Positions 11,551-23,500 of a stretch of 64,000 nt of DNA are shown here, piece after piece. Position 1 is the stretch's first letter, and each line of letters starts with the position of its first letter. The position numbers and the translations under genes are program-made. The DNA lies in contig JAFREQ010000041.1 in assembly GCA_025331565.1 (NCBI GenBank), positions 2,294,001 to 2,358,000 on the forward strand. Reading direction: 5' to 3'. This stretch comes from Holacanthus passer (Eukaryota > Chordata > Actinopteri > Pomacanthidae). The notes beneath the pieces are model-generated. The model worked only from the letters and a program-made list of their open reading frames with translations. It searched no databases and was not told where the DNA came from.

Positions 11551-12770
11551 CTTTTAAACTGACTTTTGGTGAAGCCCTTACGGTCTGTGATCTGTTGTAG
11601 GCCTTGCCACATCCGCCTGGTGTCAGCAGTAGAGTAGTAGCCATCCAGCTTCTCTCTGTACTGCTGTTTGGCCTCCTTGATGGTTTTCCTCAGCCTGTAC
11701 TTGGCTGTTTTGTACTCCATCTCGTTGCCTGACCTTAATGCAAGAGATTGAGCACGCAGCATGTGACGTACCTGGCTGTTCATCCAAGGCTTTTGGTTTG
11801 GAAACTTCCTAACTTGTATGGTGGGAACTATGTTGTCAATACAGGCGCTAATGTACCCAGACACACATTCAGCATACTCCTGTATGTCAATTGAAGAATC
11901 CTCCAGTGTGGCTGCAGCCTTTAACACATCCCAGTCTGTCTGTGAAAAGCAGTCCTGCATGATACTCTCAGTTTCTGGGGACCAGAAGGGTTGGTTGGCT
12001 TGAGTCTTTGTATGTAGATGGGATACAGGAAGAGGGAGATGTGGTCTGAGAGTCCACAGAAACAGCGGCCAAAAAGACAGCACTGAATTCCCTGGGTAGA
12101 TAGTAGGGTCGGCACTTCAACAGCAGCAGCGCCACATCTGGCGAACAGTGCTTATGGACAGTCTGTACATCTCCACACCACGAGTTGTTTACAAACACAC
12201 ACACACCTCCTCCTTTAGCCTTACCAGAGGCAGCCGTGCGGTCTCCTCAGTGGATGGAGTGAGTCTGTAGCTGCACAGCTGATTCTGGTACTTTGGCTGA
12301 AAGCTATGTCTCCGTGAAAATTAAGGCACAGCAGTCCCTGATTTCCCGGTGTGTTGTTAACCTGGCTCTCAGCTCGTCCAGCTTGTTTTCCAGCGACTGC
12401 ACATTGGCTAGCAGGAGGCTCAGTAGAGGTGGACGGCTGGCACAAGCTTTTAGCCAAGTGTGGTGCTCTTTTGCCTCGCTTGCGTCTCCGCAGGGGTCTC
12501 CTCGGGTCGTCCTCCTCACCTGAGCACAGTGCTGGAAGACCTTCTCTGGCAGTGGTTTCGTGTGGAGTGGACAATGTGGTCTAGGTCCGTAGGTATAAAG
12601 CCAGTGAATATCGAGTCGTGTTGCAGCCTGGCGATATCCAACAGTGCCTGCCGGTCATAGATTAGCAGTCCTTGGTACTTGTTCAGGTTCAGCAAGACAA
12701 AATACAAGAAGATAAAAACAATTTCAATTTCAATAGCAGAGCTAGAAAACACGTCAGCCACGGTGGGCGC
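11550..12770 (-). mobile_element. 5' part of an L2-like (jockey-superfamily) LINE, internally deleted
   Basis: Right to left: ORF start region (YDRQALLDIARLQHDSIF, broken by stops), endonuclease start LLANVQSLENKLDELRARL and CALIFTETWL-like, VFVNNSWCGDVQTVH, CRPYYLPREFSAVFLAAV, then directly SDHISLFLYPIYIQ and the linker TDWDVLKAAA, NQKPWMNSQVRHMLRA, QQYREKLDGYY, TRRMWQGLQQITD. The middle of the endonuclease, expected between FLAAV and the SDH motif, is absent. No reverse transcriptase follows, because the L1-like fragment begins at once near 11550. It is non-functional. The clade assignment is from memory. Confidence 0.7.
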
Positions 12771-12923
12771 CATCTTGCATATTTATGCCGAGTAGGGTTC
12801 AGTTGTATGAAGTAGACTATGTAAACTTTCACTTTTTTCACCTAAGTAGTCTACCAAAATCTGTTTCCAAACAAATTTAAGGTGAGACATAAGCAATCCA
12901 GTTGCTGAATCATCACACATAAT

Positions 12924-13397
12924 CAGTGATGGGAATAACGGCGCTAAAATAAACGGCGTTACTAACGGCATTATTTTCTTCAGCAACAGGTAATCTAACT
13001 AATTACTATTTCCATTGTTACAACGCCGACAATTAAATGGGGCGCTTTATAAACTAAAGCTACTCATTGAAACTCTTGTCATCCGACTTGGCTCTCAGGC
13101 ACAGGAGCTGCAAAGCTGTTTATTTTTTTCTTTGGTGAGGGAGGAGGGAGGGGCAAGACAACCGCATAAGTGATGATGATGACAAACCACACACACACAC
13201 AGCAGCCCCACACACCCAAACTAGCAGAGGTAAGCTACAGCAATGGCGAGTCTGGAGGGAAAGTTGGCGTTTTCAAAGTGGAAGTACAGACACTACTTTA
13301 TTCTCCTTGAGGTAAAAGGCAAGAACGTACATGTGATGTGTACCTTATGTCCCGGAGCGAAGTGTTTGTCCACGTCCGTTGTAGGCAACTCTAATCT
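12924..13397 (+). mobile_element. hAT element, 5' end with BED-finger transposase start
   Basis: It opens with 'cagtgatgggaataacggcg' at 12924, the usual outer end of a common fish hAT family, followed by a repeated 'aacggcgttact' motif. An ATG at 13243 begins MASLEGKLAFSKWKYRHYF and continues with CTLCPGAKC, the first half of a BED-type zinc finger. At about 13397, after GNSNL, the family sequence ends and unrelated sequence reads on to a stop at 13536. The rest of the transposase and the right end were not found nearby. Confidence 0.75.
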
Positions 13398-14140
13398 ACC
13401 TCAGGGATATGATGTCTGGTTGAGAAATCACACAATGTGGCAGGCAGGGCCAATGCCTAGCATCTCACTTTTATCAGAATTTAGGAGCAGGAAATTATGT
13501 GACGTCCAATTTTTAGCAGAGGACCTGCAGGAATAATTTGGGAATGATCATCTGCCTTTCTGGGCTTATACAGCTGAGTAGAAGAGCAGAGGGCCAGGAA
13601 CAGAACCCTGAAGTACTCCATATTTCACACCAGAAGGTTTTTGATGCAATAGGATCGCACTGTGTTCTTTATGATAGGTAAGACTTTAAGCATGTGTGAG
13701 CCAGGCCAGAGACCCAAAATTTATTTCCCATTTGACCTAGGAGTATACAGGTACAGTGATCTATCATCACTGAGATTCAGTATTAGAGGGACTGAAGTGG
13801 AGTCCAAATCATGGTAAGAGGATCATTTACCACTTTAGTATGTGCTTTAGTATGTGCAGTTTCAGTAGAGTGACAGGTTTGAAAACAGATTGAAAACGTT
13901 CAAAAATATTGCTGTCAATATGTGAGCTGAAGGATGACCTAAAATGTGATTAGTTTGTACTGGACAATACAGTGCCAGAGAGGTACTATGGATCAAGGTC
14001 ATGTAAGCATCACATAAGGTTTGGGATAGCATTATGAAATCACTCTAGTAATTACAAGTGAAGAGAGTATGTATGTATGTATGTATGTATTCATTCATTC
14101 ATTTTTTTTATTCATTTATTTATTTAACTACAAAGCTACC
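13398..14140. other. No gene seen; repeat-like sequence and a TATG microsatellite
   Basis: 13560..13830 has the look of an old interspersed repeat, but I could not name it. A (tatg) run lies at about 14066..14090, followed by (attc) and T-rich DNA up to about 14125. Confidence 0.35.
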
Positions 14141-14511
14141 GCTCAACATTCCCGTCCGTGAAGTGGCGCTAAAGCGCAAAGAAACTGTTTTGCCAACCGC
14201 AACTAAATTCAAAGAAGAAGAAGGAGGCGGAAGCATTCCACACTCTGCTTTTCACTGCAGTCAGGCAAACTGTAGTCCTCACAGATAGAGTCGTGAGTCT
14301 GATGTAGGACTTCCTGGTGAGATTTTTCACAACAATCGGAAAACTAAAATTGTCAGACCTCTCTTCGCTCAGCCAATACGCAATCTGATCATTGAGGTTT
14401 AACGTTATTTCGATTGTGTTGTTTCGCAGAGAGGGGATTCGTCAACGTTACTCGGCATCACAGTTAGCTAGTAAGCTAACGTTAACGTCAGGACTCTGCT
14501 TTACTCTAGCC
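14141..14511 (+). promoter_or_regulatory. gopc: gopc promoter and 5' leader region
   Basis: This GC-richer, TATA-less stretch lies directly before the gopc start codon and has several CpG sites (gtccgtgaagtggcgc, aaagcgcaaag, cgttaacgtc). The transcription start cannot be placed from sequence alone. It is called a promoter from position and composition. Confidence 0.4.
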
Positions 14512-17500
14512 ATGTCTGCCTCGGCTGGATGCTCCCCGGCAGGCCAAAGCTCGGGCCTTGGCCCGGGAATGTCTATGTTTCGCTGGCTGGAAGTCCTGGA
14601 GAAAGAGTTTGACAAGGCCTTCGTGGACGTGGATCTACTGCTCGGAGAAATAGACCCAGATCAGGTCGATATTACATACGAGGGTCGGCAGAAGATGACC
14701 AGCCTGAGCTCCTGTTTTGCTCAGCTCTGTCACAAAACCCAGACGGTTTTCCAACTCAACCATAAACTAGAGGTCAGTAGCTGTCGTATGGTGCACGGTA
14801 AACGTTACATGCATGTGAGGGTAATTATCATTCAGACTGCCGAGATCGATAAGTAATAGGTGGTAATATTACACCGGTGTTTCAGTATAACTCGTGCTTG
14901 AATTAACTGTCGATATCCCTGTCGGAAGGCAGCTGTCTTTTGAAGAGCTCCTGTAGACTAACCAGGAAATAAACATTACATTTACTTCCCTTTTCTATCA
15001 AATTGATTTGTTGGAGTCTTTTGAGACATTACGATAAAATCAGATCACACTTTTGTCGGAACCAACATCAGTGTTTCAGCAAACTAATTCTGTTGTAATG
15101 TCTCAAAAGACAGACAAACTGACGTGACAGAGAAACGAAGTAATCGAAATGTTTGTTTCCTGGTTATTCCACCAGGGCTCCTGAAAAGCCACGCCCACCA
15201 CACATCTGCCTCACGCAGTCCCTTCATTCAAGTATCGGTTAAACAGCAACACCAGCGCAACATTATTACCAATCACTTTTGATCTCAGTCGAGAGGAGTC
15301 TGAATAACTACCCTCACTTACATGTAACACTGAAGTGTAACCTTTAGAAAAATAGCATGGAAGAGCAAGTTGGGCAGCTGTTCTGCTTAGGCCTAAGCCA
15401 CATCCTAATTTTCGTACAGAAAAAGTTTTTTTTACTATACAGTACATGGTAGGGTTAGCCTCCTGCTCCATGCTTTTTACAGATCATCTGATTTGGCACA
15501 AAGACATCTAGTCCATACAGGAATGACTCCAGCAGGTCTATAGTGACAATTCTACTGAACTGGAAACAGACAAATGACAAAACAGCAGAGACAAGGGCAG
15601 CATCAAGCTGTAGGGGTAGAAACACAAATATGATTGCAGCCAAGAGTACGTTCTTTCTGACTGCCTCAATGCTCAAGAACAAAATTAGGATTCCAATGCA
15701 GGGCTTAGTTAGCAAAGGATTACCTGCCACTCACTAATCAAAGCAGTATAATGCAACAGACCTGCAACAATTACAAATTTTATGATAGTTAAAATATTCA
15801 GTTTTACATTTGTTTTGTAAGTGGTGTAGATTTTGGAGACTGCAAATTGTCATGTTGAATTGTATTACATTATAGACTAGACAAAATACAAGAACCAACA
15901 ATTCAACAGCTCCAAAACCTCGAAAATGAGTAAATTTCTAAAACCTCCAACATGTTGATTACAAGAATAATGTATATATTTATTTATTCACTTGTTTGTA
16001 ATTACCTGCATGTAGAATATTTGCAGCCGGACCGTATCCTACCTCCTTGATGCAAAGTATGTCAAGTCTATGGATTAAAGTAACTATATATATTGTTGTA
16101 CTTCTCAGTGATATATAAAAAACATTTTTACTTGTACACCTAAGATTAATAGAAAAATACTTAAAGTCATAATTTAAACTCACTGCCTGGTGCTGTAGGT
16201 CATTGGAAAATATCCTCGCCACGGCACACACACACACACACACATCCCTCCCCTCATTGCAGACAGTAACATTGAGTTGCTCTCAGAGCTGGGCAATATG
16301 GCAAAATGATATGATAATAATATTTTTTTCCATATTGATCAATATTGATACTTATCACAATATGCATATTTGATAATGCTGCCGTTTGAAGAGTGTGCTA
16401 TTAATTTAATTTTGTGTTCTTGTCCAGCAGATGTTTTATAAATTGATCATACTTTCTACCTTTTGTTGTAGTCATGGATAATGCATGACTGACTGACTTC
16501 AGTAAAATATATCCTGTATCCTGCTTCATTCCGTCTGTGGGCTCTGCTCTGTCCACTCTGTGAGGTGGAACTCAGCCTCACCCTTGTGCAAACAGGCAGC
16601 GACACCGAGAGCAGAGGCAGAGAGGCAAAAGTTGCCTTTGTGCCCCTCGTTTCCTTTAATTATTTCCTCTTTTGCAGAGGACATCCACTTTCACATCCAC
16701 TTTCTTGAGCAGTAGCAACACTGCTTTGCCAAAGGAAATAGGCTCAACTTTGAGTCAAAAACTGCAGACTGACTGGTTGTTGTCACTTTTATTTCCGCTC
16801 TGGATCTATCCATATCGATGTTCACAGTTTATCATCATTATTGACATAAGTTTTATCACGATTCAATATCAAGATAATTTTATCGTCCGGCCCTGTTTGC
16901 TCTACCTCAGTTTAAAGGCCATTTTCAGTTATATAGACTCCGTCTGCTGATGGGATTCTTGTTTAACACGAGGTGTCTATATTTCAGTTGGAATTCAATT
17001 ATAAGACTCATCTGCAGTGTAGAACTAGTAGATTATGTCATGCTCAACCTTGCCATGGTTTAAAGAAGGCAGCTTCTCTCAAGTTGCCAATTTTCTTTTG
17101 TAGCTCTAACTTGTCAGAAATCTGTATAGAAAAATTAAGTGGACATGACTAATCATTCCCCATATTCCACAAGTCACAATGCGCCAATCACAGCGCAGTT
17201 TTCTGTGATCTAATGTTAAGTGAGAGAATGGGAGAAAGGTGAACAACACTGAAAAAAGAAGACGTATCTGTACGATCGGCTATAAGTTAATGTTTGAAGT
17301 GCATGTGTGAATGCAATCTGAGCAGAGGAAAAGCAGTTGTCAGTTTGGCAATAAATGTACAGTATATGTTACAGTATGTAAGACCATGCATGTATGCAAG
17401 ACCGGGAAAAGTTTCATCTGTTGTTTCCCAGCAGCTGGAAAATTGAAAGTGGTTAGCCCCAAAGTAAGAATCGACTTTGGCCCTGGATGAAAACAAGAAC

Positions 17501-20500
17501 CTCCCCTTTGCTTCCCAACTCCTCTTCCTTCTCCTCGCTGGTTATTTGATTGCGTTTATCCTTCCTTTCTTTTGTTTTCTGGATCTGTCAACAGCTGCTT
17601 TTCTCACTAAAGCGGGGGAGAGGGATCTGATTGGTTGAGCTGACAGGAGGGTGGAACAGTCTCGATGCAGTGTCACACTGGCAGATGCCCTGATACAGTA
17701 TACTGTAGCTGCATACAGTCAGGGCCATAAATATTTGAACATTGACACAATTTTCAGCATTTTGTCTCTGTACACCACCACAATGGATTTGAATGAAACA
17801 ATCAAGGTGTGCTTTAAGTGCAGACTTTAGCTTTAATTTGAGGGTATTTATTTTTTTTAAGGCAAAGAAGTGGAATGTTCTGCAAGTCAATCACCTGACC
17901 TGAATCCAACTGAGCATGCATTTCACTTGCTGAAGACAAACTGAAGGGAAAATGCCCCAAGAACAAGCAGGAACTGAAGACAGCTGCAGTAGAGGCCTGG
18001 CAGAGCATCACCAGGGACCAAACCCAGCGTCTGGTGATGTCTATGGGTTCGAGACACAGGTGGAGGGCACATATAAAATATGTTGTAATTCCTACACCAT
18101 TCACCTGTTTTGGATGTAAATACCCTCAAATTAAAGCTGAAAGTCTGCACTTAAAGCACATCTTGTTTGTTTCATTTCAAATCCATTGTGGTGGTGTACA
18201 GAGCTGAAATTTGAGCATCTTTGTTAGTATTTTAAGACCCATGCCTAGTGTCTAGATAGGGTCATCCACTTCCAGTGTCCTCCATTGGTTTTCACATCAT
18301 AATTACACATACACACAGACACATACACACTATAGGTATGTAGTAAAACTGTTTGTTAATAAACTCTTACTAAACCTACTACAACATTTTTACTGTGTTT
18401 CTAAATTTCTTTATGTGCTCCTAATATTTCTTTTTAATTTAGGAGCAAATGTTGCCCTTGTGCCATGTGTTGGTGAAGCAGTTTCTAGGTTGCTACTTGC
18501 TAATTCTAGCTGTCAGGAAAATTCTCTCACTCTGACAGTTGCCTGTCTTTATACGGCAGTTGTGACTCAGGAGGTAGAGCAGTCCTCAACCAATTGGAAG
18601 GTTATTGTTTCGATCCCTGGGCAAGATACTGAACCCCTAATTGCTCCTGTGAGTGTGAATGTGTGTGTGCATGGTTAATGGTGGTTGCAGTTTTCTAATC
18701 AGCGTGAAAGTGCTTTGAGTGGTCTACTAAGACTAGAAGAGTGCTATATAAATGCAATCCATTTACCATTTATGCAGGTTGCTTAGTATCATCATCTCTT
18801 GCATCCAACAGTGTAATATCACCTCCTCCACCTACCTCTTAATACCTCTCCTAACAGTTATGGACTGTCTGCTATAGGCATATGTGTTTAAGCATCATGC
18901 TAAATCACTCCCTTTTTAATTCTGTCACTGTACAGCTCTGCTGTGACACGTCACTGACAATTTTTTTTGTTGATTTCCAATAAGAGGGCATGACGCTCTG
19001 CCGAGTGAAATTTTAAATCATTTTTACTCTTTGGCAAAAATTTAAATGATAAACAAAACGAGCAGACCAGGTAGCCTTGTATGGCAATTTTAGGTATGGA
19101 GATTGTGCAAATGATTCAATCTCACAAACATACACATCCTCATGAATCTGTGGCTTTTTTGAGAGTTTGAGGGAAAAAAATGAAAAGAGGTTTAAGAATA
19201 GAGAAATGTTCATGTATTAGTCCATTTTTGTTTTCTCACTATTGGGGGAACTTATTTTTGTTTTAATTTGCAGAAATTGAAAAACTAAATTGCCCAACTA
19301 CCATCCAAAAATGCTGATCTCATGGCCACATCAACACAGTTTCTCACCTCCTAAGTATCATCTGTGGGTCAATAAACACTCCAAGAGTTAGCCACATATG
19401 CTGTTCCTTTAGGAGCTGCAATATTTCTTAGAAATGCCCCCCCCAGCAAATTGATTTTCCATCTGAGAACGACTCCTTAGAATCTGTGGCACAACTATGG
19501 TTGACATTGACTTTGCACACCCATCATGCTGGGACTGTTCTGTATTCTTTGAAGCCAGCACAGTATTGAGTCAGATCTGTCTTTGGTGTGTTTTTCCCCC
19601 ACACGTCTTTGCCTCCATTCATCAACCCCTCCACTCCAGGCTCAGCTCGTGGACCTGCGTTCTGAGCTGACTGAGGCGAAGGCTGAGCGGGCAGTGGTAG
19701 AAAGGGAGGTCCATGACCAGCTCCTGCAGCTTCATGCGCTCCAGCTGCAACTTCATTGCAAGCAAGGCCAAGCTGAGGACTCTGACTCCATCAAAGACAG
19801 ACTGGTAAGTGGAAGGAGGAGAAGCTGTTCACAACGTTCAGTCTGAATAATTTAAAAATTTTGAAAACAGTGAAAACTGTGTAAAGATATTTTTAGAATT
19901 TTGCCTTTATTCCATAAAGACAGTATAGATATGGGGGGTATAACAAAGCTCAACAGTCAAACTTAGGGGATGTAGCTGTATGATATGTGTCTTGACCTTG
20001 GCTACTGGATGCCAAGGGCAAAACTAAATTAAACAAATTATAAGCACAATATATTTCACTCTGTCTAACATTTGAACAAGTTGATTGTTGTTTGTTGTGG
20101 TTAGTTAAAAGGATGATAAATCATACACTTATATTCATCTCGTGGGCTTGGTTATACTTCTCGATGGTGATGTTTTTGGCAACATACTGGACTCTGTGAG
20201 CCATGCATCATGGCTTCAGTGTGATGGTTGGTGGGAAGCTGAGGAAAAGTGTCTGAAAGGTCTGTAATTTCAGGATATTTTATTGGAGGTCTAGTCTGGG
20301 CCAACTACACAGAGCCTAGTCCTAGCTGAGTGTACCGTTCTGTTCATAAACAGTAGGAGTGATTTCTGGCTTATTTTACGCTGTTGTCTTAAAAAAAAAA
20401 AAAAAAAACCCAAGGCATTTAATCATCTCTACACTGAAAAGTGTTTCTCACAGTATTTTGTTAGACTGTGGATGTTCGTGCGTGTGTGTGTGTGTGTGTT

Positions 20501-23500
20501 CTGGGCATTTAATTTAAATGCAAGTTAAACCTCCTTTAAACCTCCCTCACCTCTTTCAGTTTAGTTTCTTACTGTGTGTCCTGTGCTGTGTGGTATGTAT
20601 CTGCATGAAACCTCAGCTCAACTTTAGTGACATCTGGATCTATTGACCTGGTGAACAATCACCTACAGTACGCTGTCAAGGTAATGGAAAAAAGAAATCA
20701 AAAATTTGTTGTATATTTAATGAGCACTGATCTGATGTGTTGGCACATCTTGTCTGCTAACAGCTAACTTTTAAAAATATGACAGATAAAGCCATGGACC
20801 TAGTATTGGCATTTACATGCCAGTGAGGTATTGCAGGGTGTCCATGGAAGATTATTGAAAATAATCTAAATAATTTATCTTTGCTTGTTAAAATCAGACA
20901 TATATTAATACTACATAATACATGATGACTGTTCTATCGGCATGTGAATGTACGTCGCTTTGGATAAAAGCGTCTGCTAAATGAAATTGTAAATTGAAAT
21001 TGTGTCTGGCATTCATTCCTCAAGACAGCCGACAACATTTAGACAAACCTGGCACTGAGACACTGAGACTACGCTGACTGGGTAATGAAAGTAGAACATC
21101 AGCAGTAGCAGCTTTAGTTTCCGGGATGTGGTTAGCAACAGTACTGCTGTACAGTCGAAGCATTTTTCACAGTGCTCATTGCCGAAAATACAGTCAATTC
21201 AATTATGTACTTCAGTCAGAAGAAAACAGACTTAACTAAAACTACATTTCAGTGTACGGTTACATGCAAAGTGGCCATTAGGGGGACTGTGTGTGCTGCT
21301 GTCGCTTTGGTGCTCACTACTTCGGCTTTCCTATTGCTCCCACTGCTTTCATTTACCCTCTTGAATACTGATGTTCAAAATGCTTTGCATTAAATCCGCC
21401 ACTTGTATTGACTGGTTAACTTTACTCATGATCTCTTTTGCCTGAAAAATAATTTCTCTAATTGACTTCTTTCTGTTCTTCCTCTGTCCCTTTTCCCCTA
21501 AAGCCTGCAACAACATTGGAAGAGATGGTAAGTTTGTGTATGGGTGTGTGTTGTTAAAAAATCTGATTGTGAACGTACGTCTTTTAGTTTGAATGTACAG
21601 TAGATTGTGTCGGTACACTTGACTCTATTTGTGATTCAGTGATGCTTAAAGGTAGGCTATGCTCATTATCAGTTAATCTGCCAATTGTATTCGCTTTTAA
21701 TCGTTTGAAAAATGCTCATCACAAGCCCACAGTGACGTCTTCAAAGTGCCTCTTTTGTTCTACCAGCAGTAGGAAACCTTAAACCAAAAACCTAAATTTA
21801 CTATCATATAAATGAAAGGCAGCAAATCCTTACCTTTAAGAAGCTAGAACCAGCAAGTGTTTGAAGTTTGTGTGAAGTTTGAAAAAAATGACTGAAACGG
21901 TTCGTCAATTATCGAAATAGTTGGTGATTAATTTTCTTTTGATGGACGCAGCTGCAATTAAAGGCAGGACAAGAAAGGACTGGGACATGAATTGTAGTTG
22001 CACTTGGTCACACTTGTGATACTTGCCAGTGCTCAAGTGTCTACTTGTTTGATGTTTGCTTTAAGCATGTGGCTATTTCTCAGAGCACACTGAGACGCTT
22101 GGTTAATGAGGCCATCCCATCACTCACATGAATAAGATAAGATACACCTTTATTCGTCCCACAGTGGGGAAATTTACAATACACGTTGAAGTCGAGCTCA
22201 GATGTTTTGTTGGTTTATTTTGTTTTTGCATAACCTACAAATGGGTAGGAACAATCATACAGAATTGCAATTACCATGAAATGACAGCAGAACAAAAAAC
22301 AAACATACATTCAGTGCAGTATTTTAGTATTAAATTCCCTCTTAGTGTGTCCATTGCTCAGTTGTATTGGAAGGATTCATTCATTTTTATAGGATTTCAT
22401 TTCAGAATACCATGATCACAGACCAAATGCACTAAAGATGCATTTAACAACAAATGTGATGCAGCAGCCCTTTCAAATCACAACTAGAAATTAAAACACT
22501 AGACTGAAGTGAAGGGTTTTTTTGGCCTTAATTTTGGCAAATGGCCAAAAATCACCAGCTTGCGCTCCTCAGGTATTGATTATGTATATATATATATATA
22601 TATATAGCTTATTACCTGTATCTGCGTCTTGCTGTGTTTACTGTGCACAGCTTGTTGCACATGCTCCTCCCACAGAACATCATCTTCTATCATTCAGTGC
22701 ATTTAATAGCCAACATTTTTAAAATCCATTAATGATGCTGTGTGGGCGCACTGCATTTCATGCCTAAAGGTTCCAGATGCAGTAGAGACTAACTATATTA
22801 ACTGGATCTGCACCTTGGTGTAACTCTCATGCGTCTCTAAAAATGGTTTGTTGACAACCATATCAAGCACCTGTAGCTGGGATGCCATGCCCTCTGGTAT
22901 GATGACTGACCCAGTCATCATACCAGAGGATCATTCATGTCACACACCAGATCTTGCCTCAGTCTAGTGTCTTGCAGAATCCTGAATGGGTTCAGTTTTG
23001 CAAACCTGCAAAGCTCAGTACTGAATCTGACCCGATACCTGCTGCGATTATCTCCAAGTCAAATCCTGACCTGCCCTGATCTGTTAATGAGTCCTGCGAT
23101 CTGACACTTGAATAATTACACATGCCATAAGGGGCACGGTTGCAACACAGACCTTTTCCTTTGTAACACAGAAGTTGCTAACTGAGTTTCCGTTTACTTC
23201 TGATTTTATCAAACGTTTAGTTTCTTTTAATTTGACACAATATGTGAAGCAGCGCAGCCAAGGGCACACACTTGACCCTGTCCTCTTCCATGGGTTTTGT
23301 GTGCATGATGTGAAGTTGGTTGGAATGGCAGTCTCTGATCACATGGCAGTGCCCTTCCTGGTTCCTCTCCTCTCTCCTGATCCCAACCCCCCACACTGAT
23401 TCGCTCCTGCCACAAACACATTTTCTTATACAAATTGAACTTGAATTGAACAAAATTGGAACTTGACAACTACTGCACAAACAAAATTTTAGATTCTAAA

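Noticed and set aside
18555..18640. tRNA-gene-like A and B boxes
   Set aside because: The cloverleaf is not intact and a SINE body and tail follow, so this is a SINE head and not a tRNA gene.
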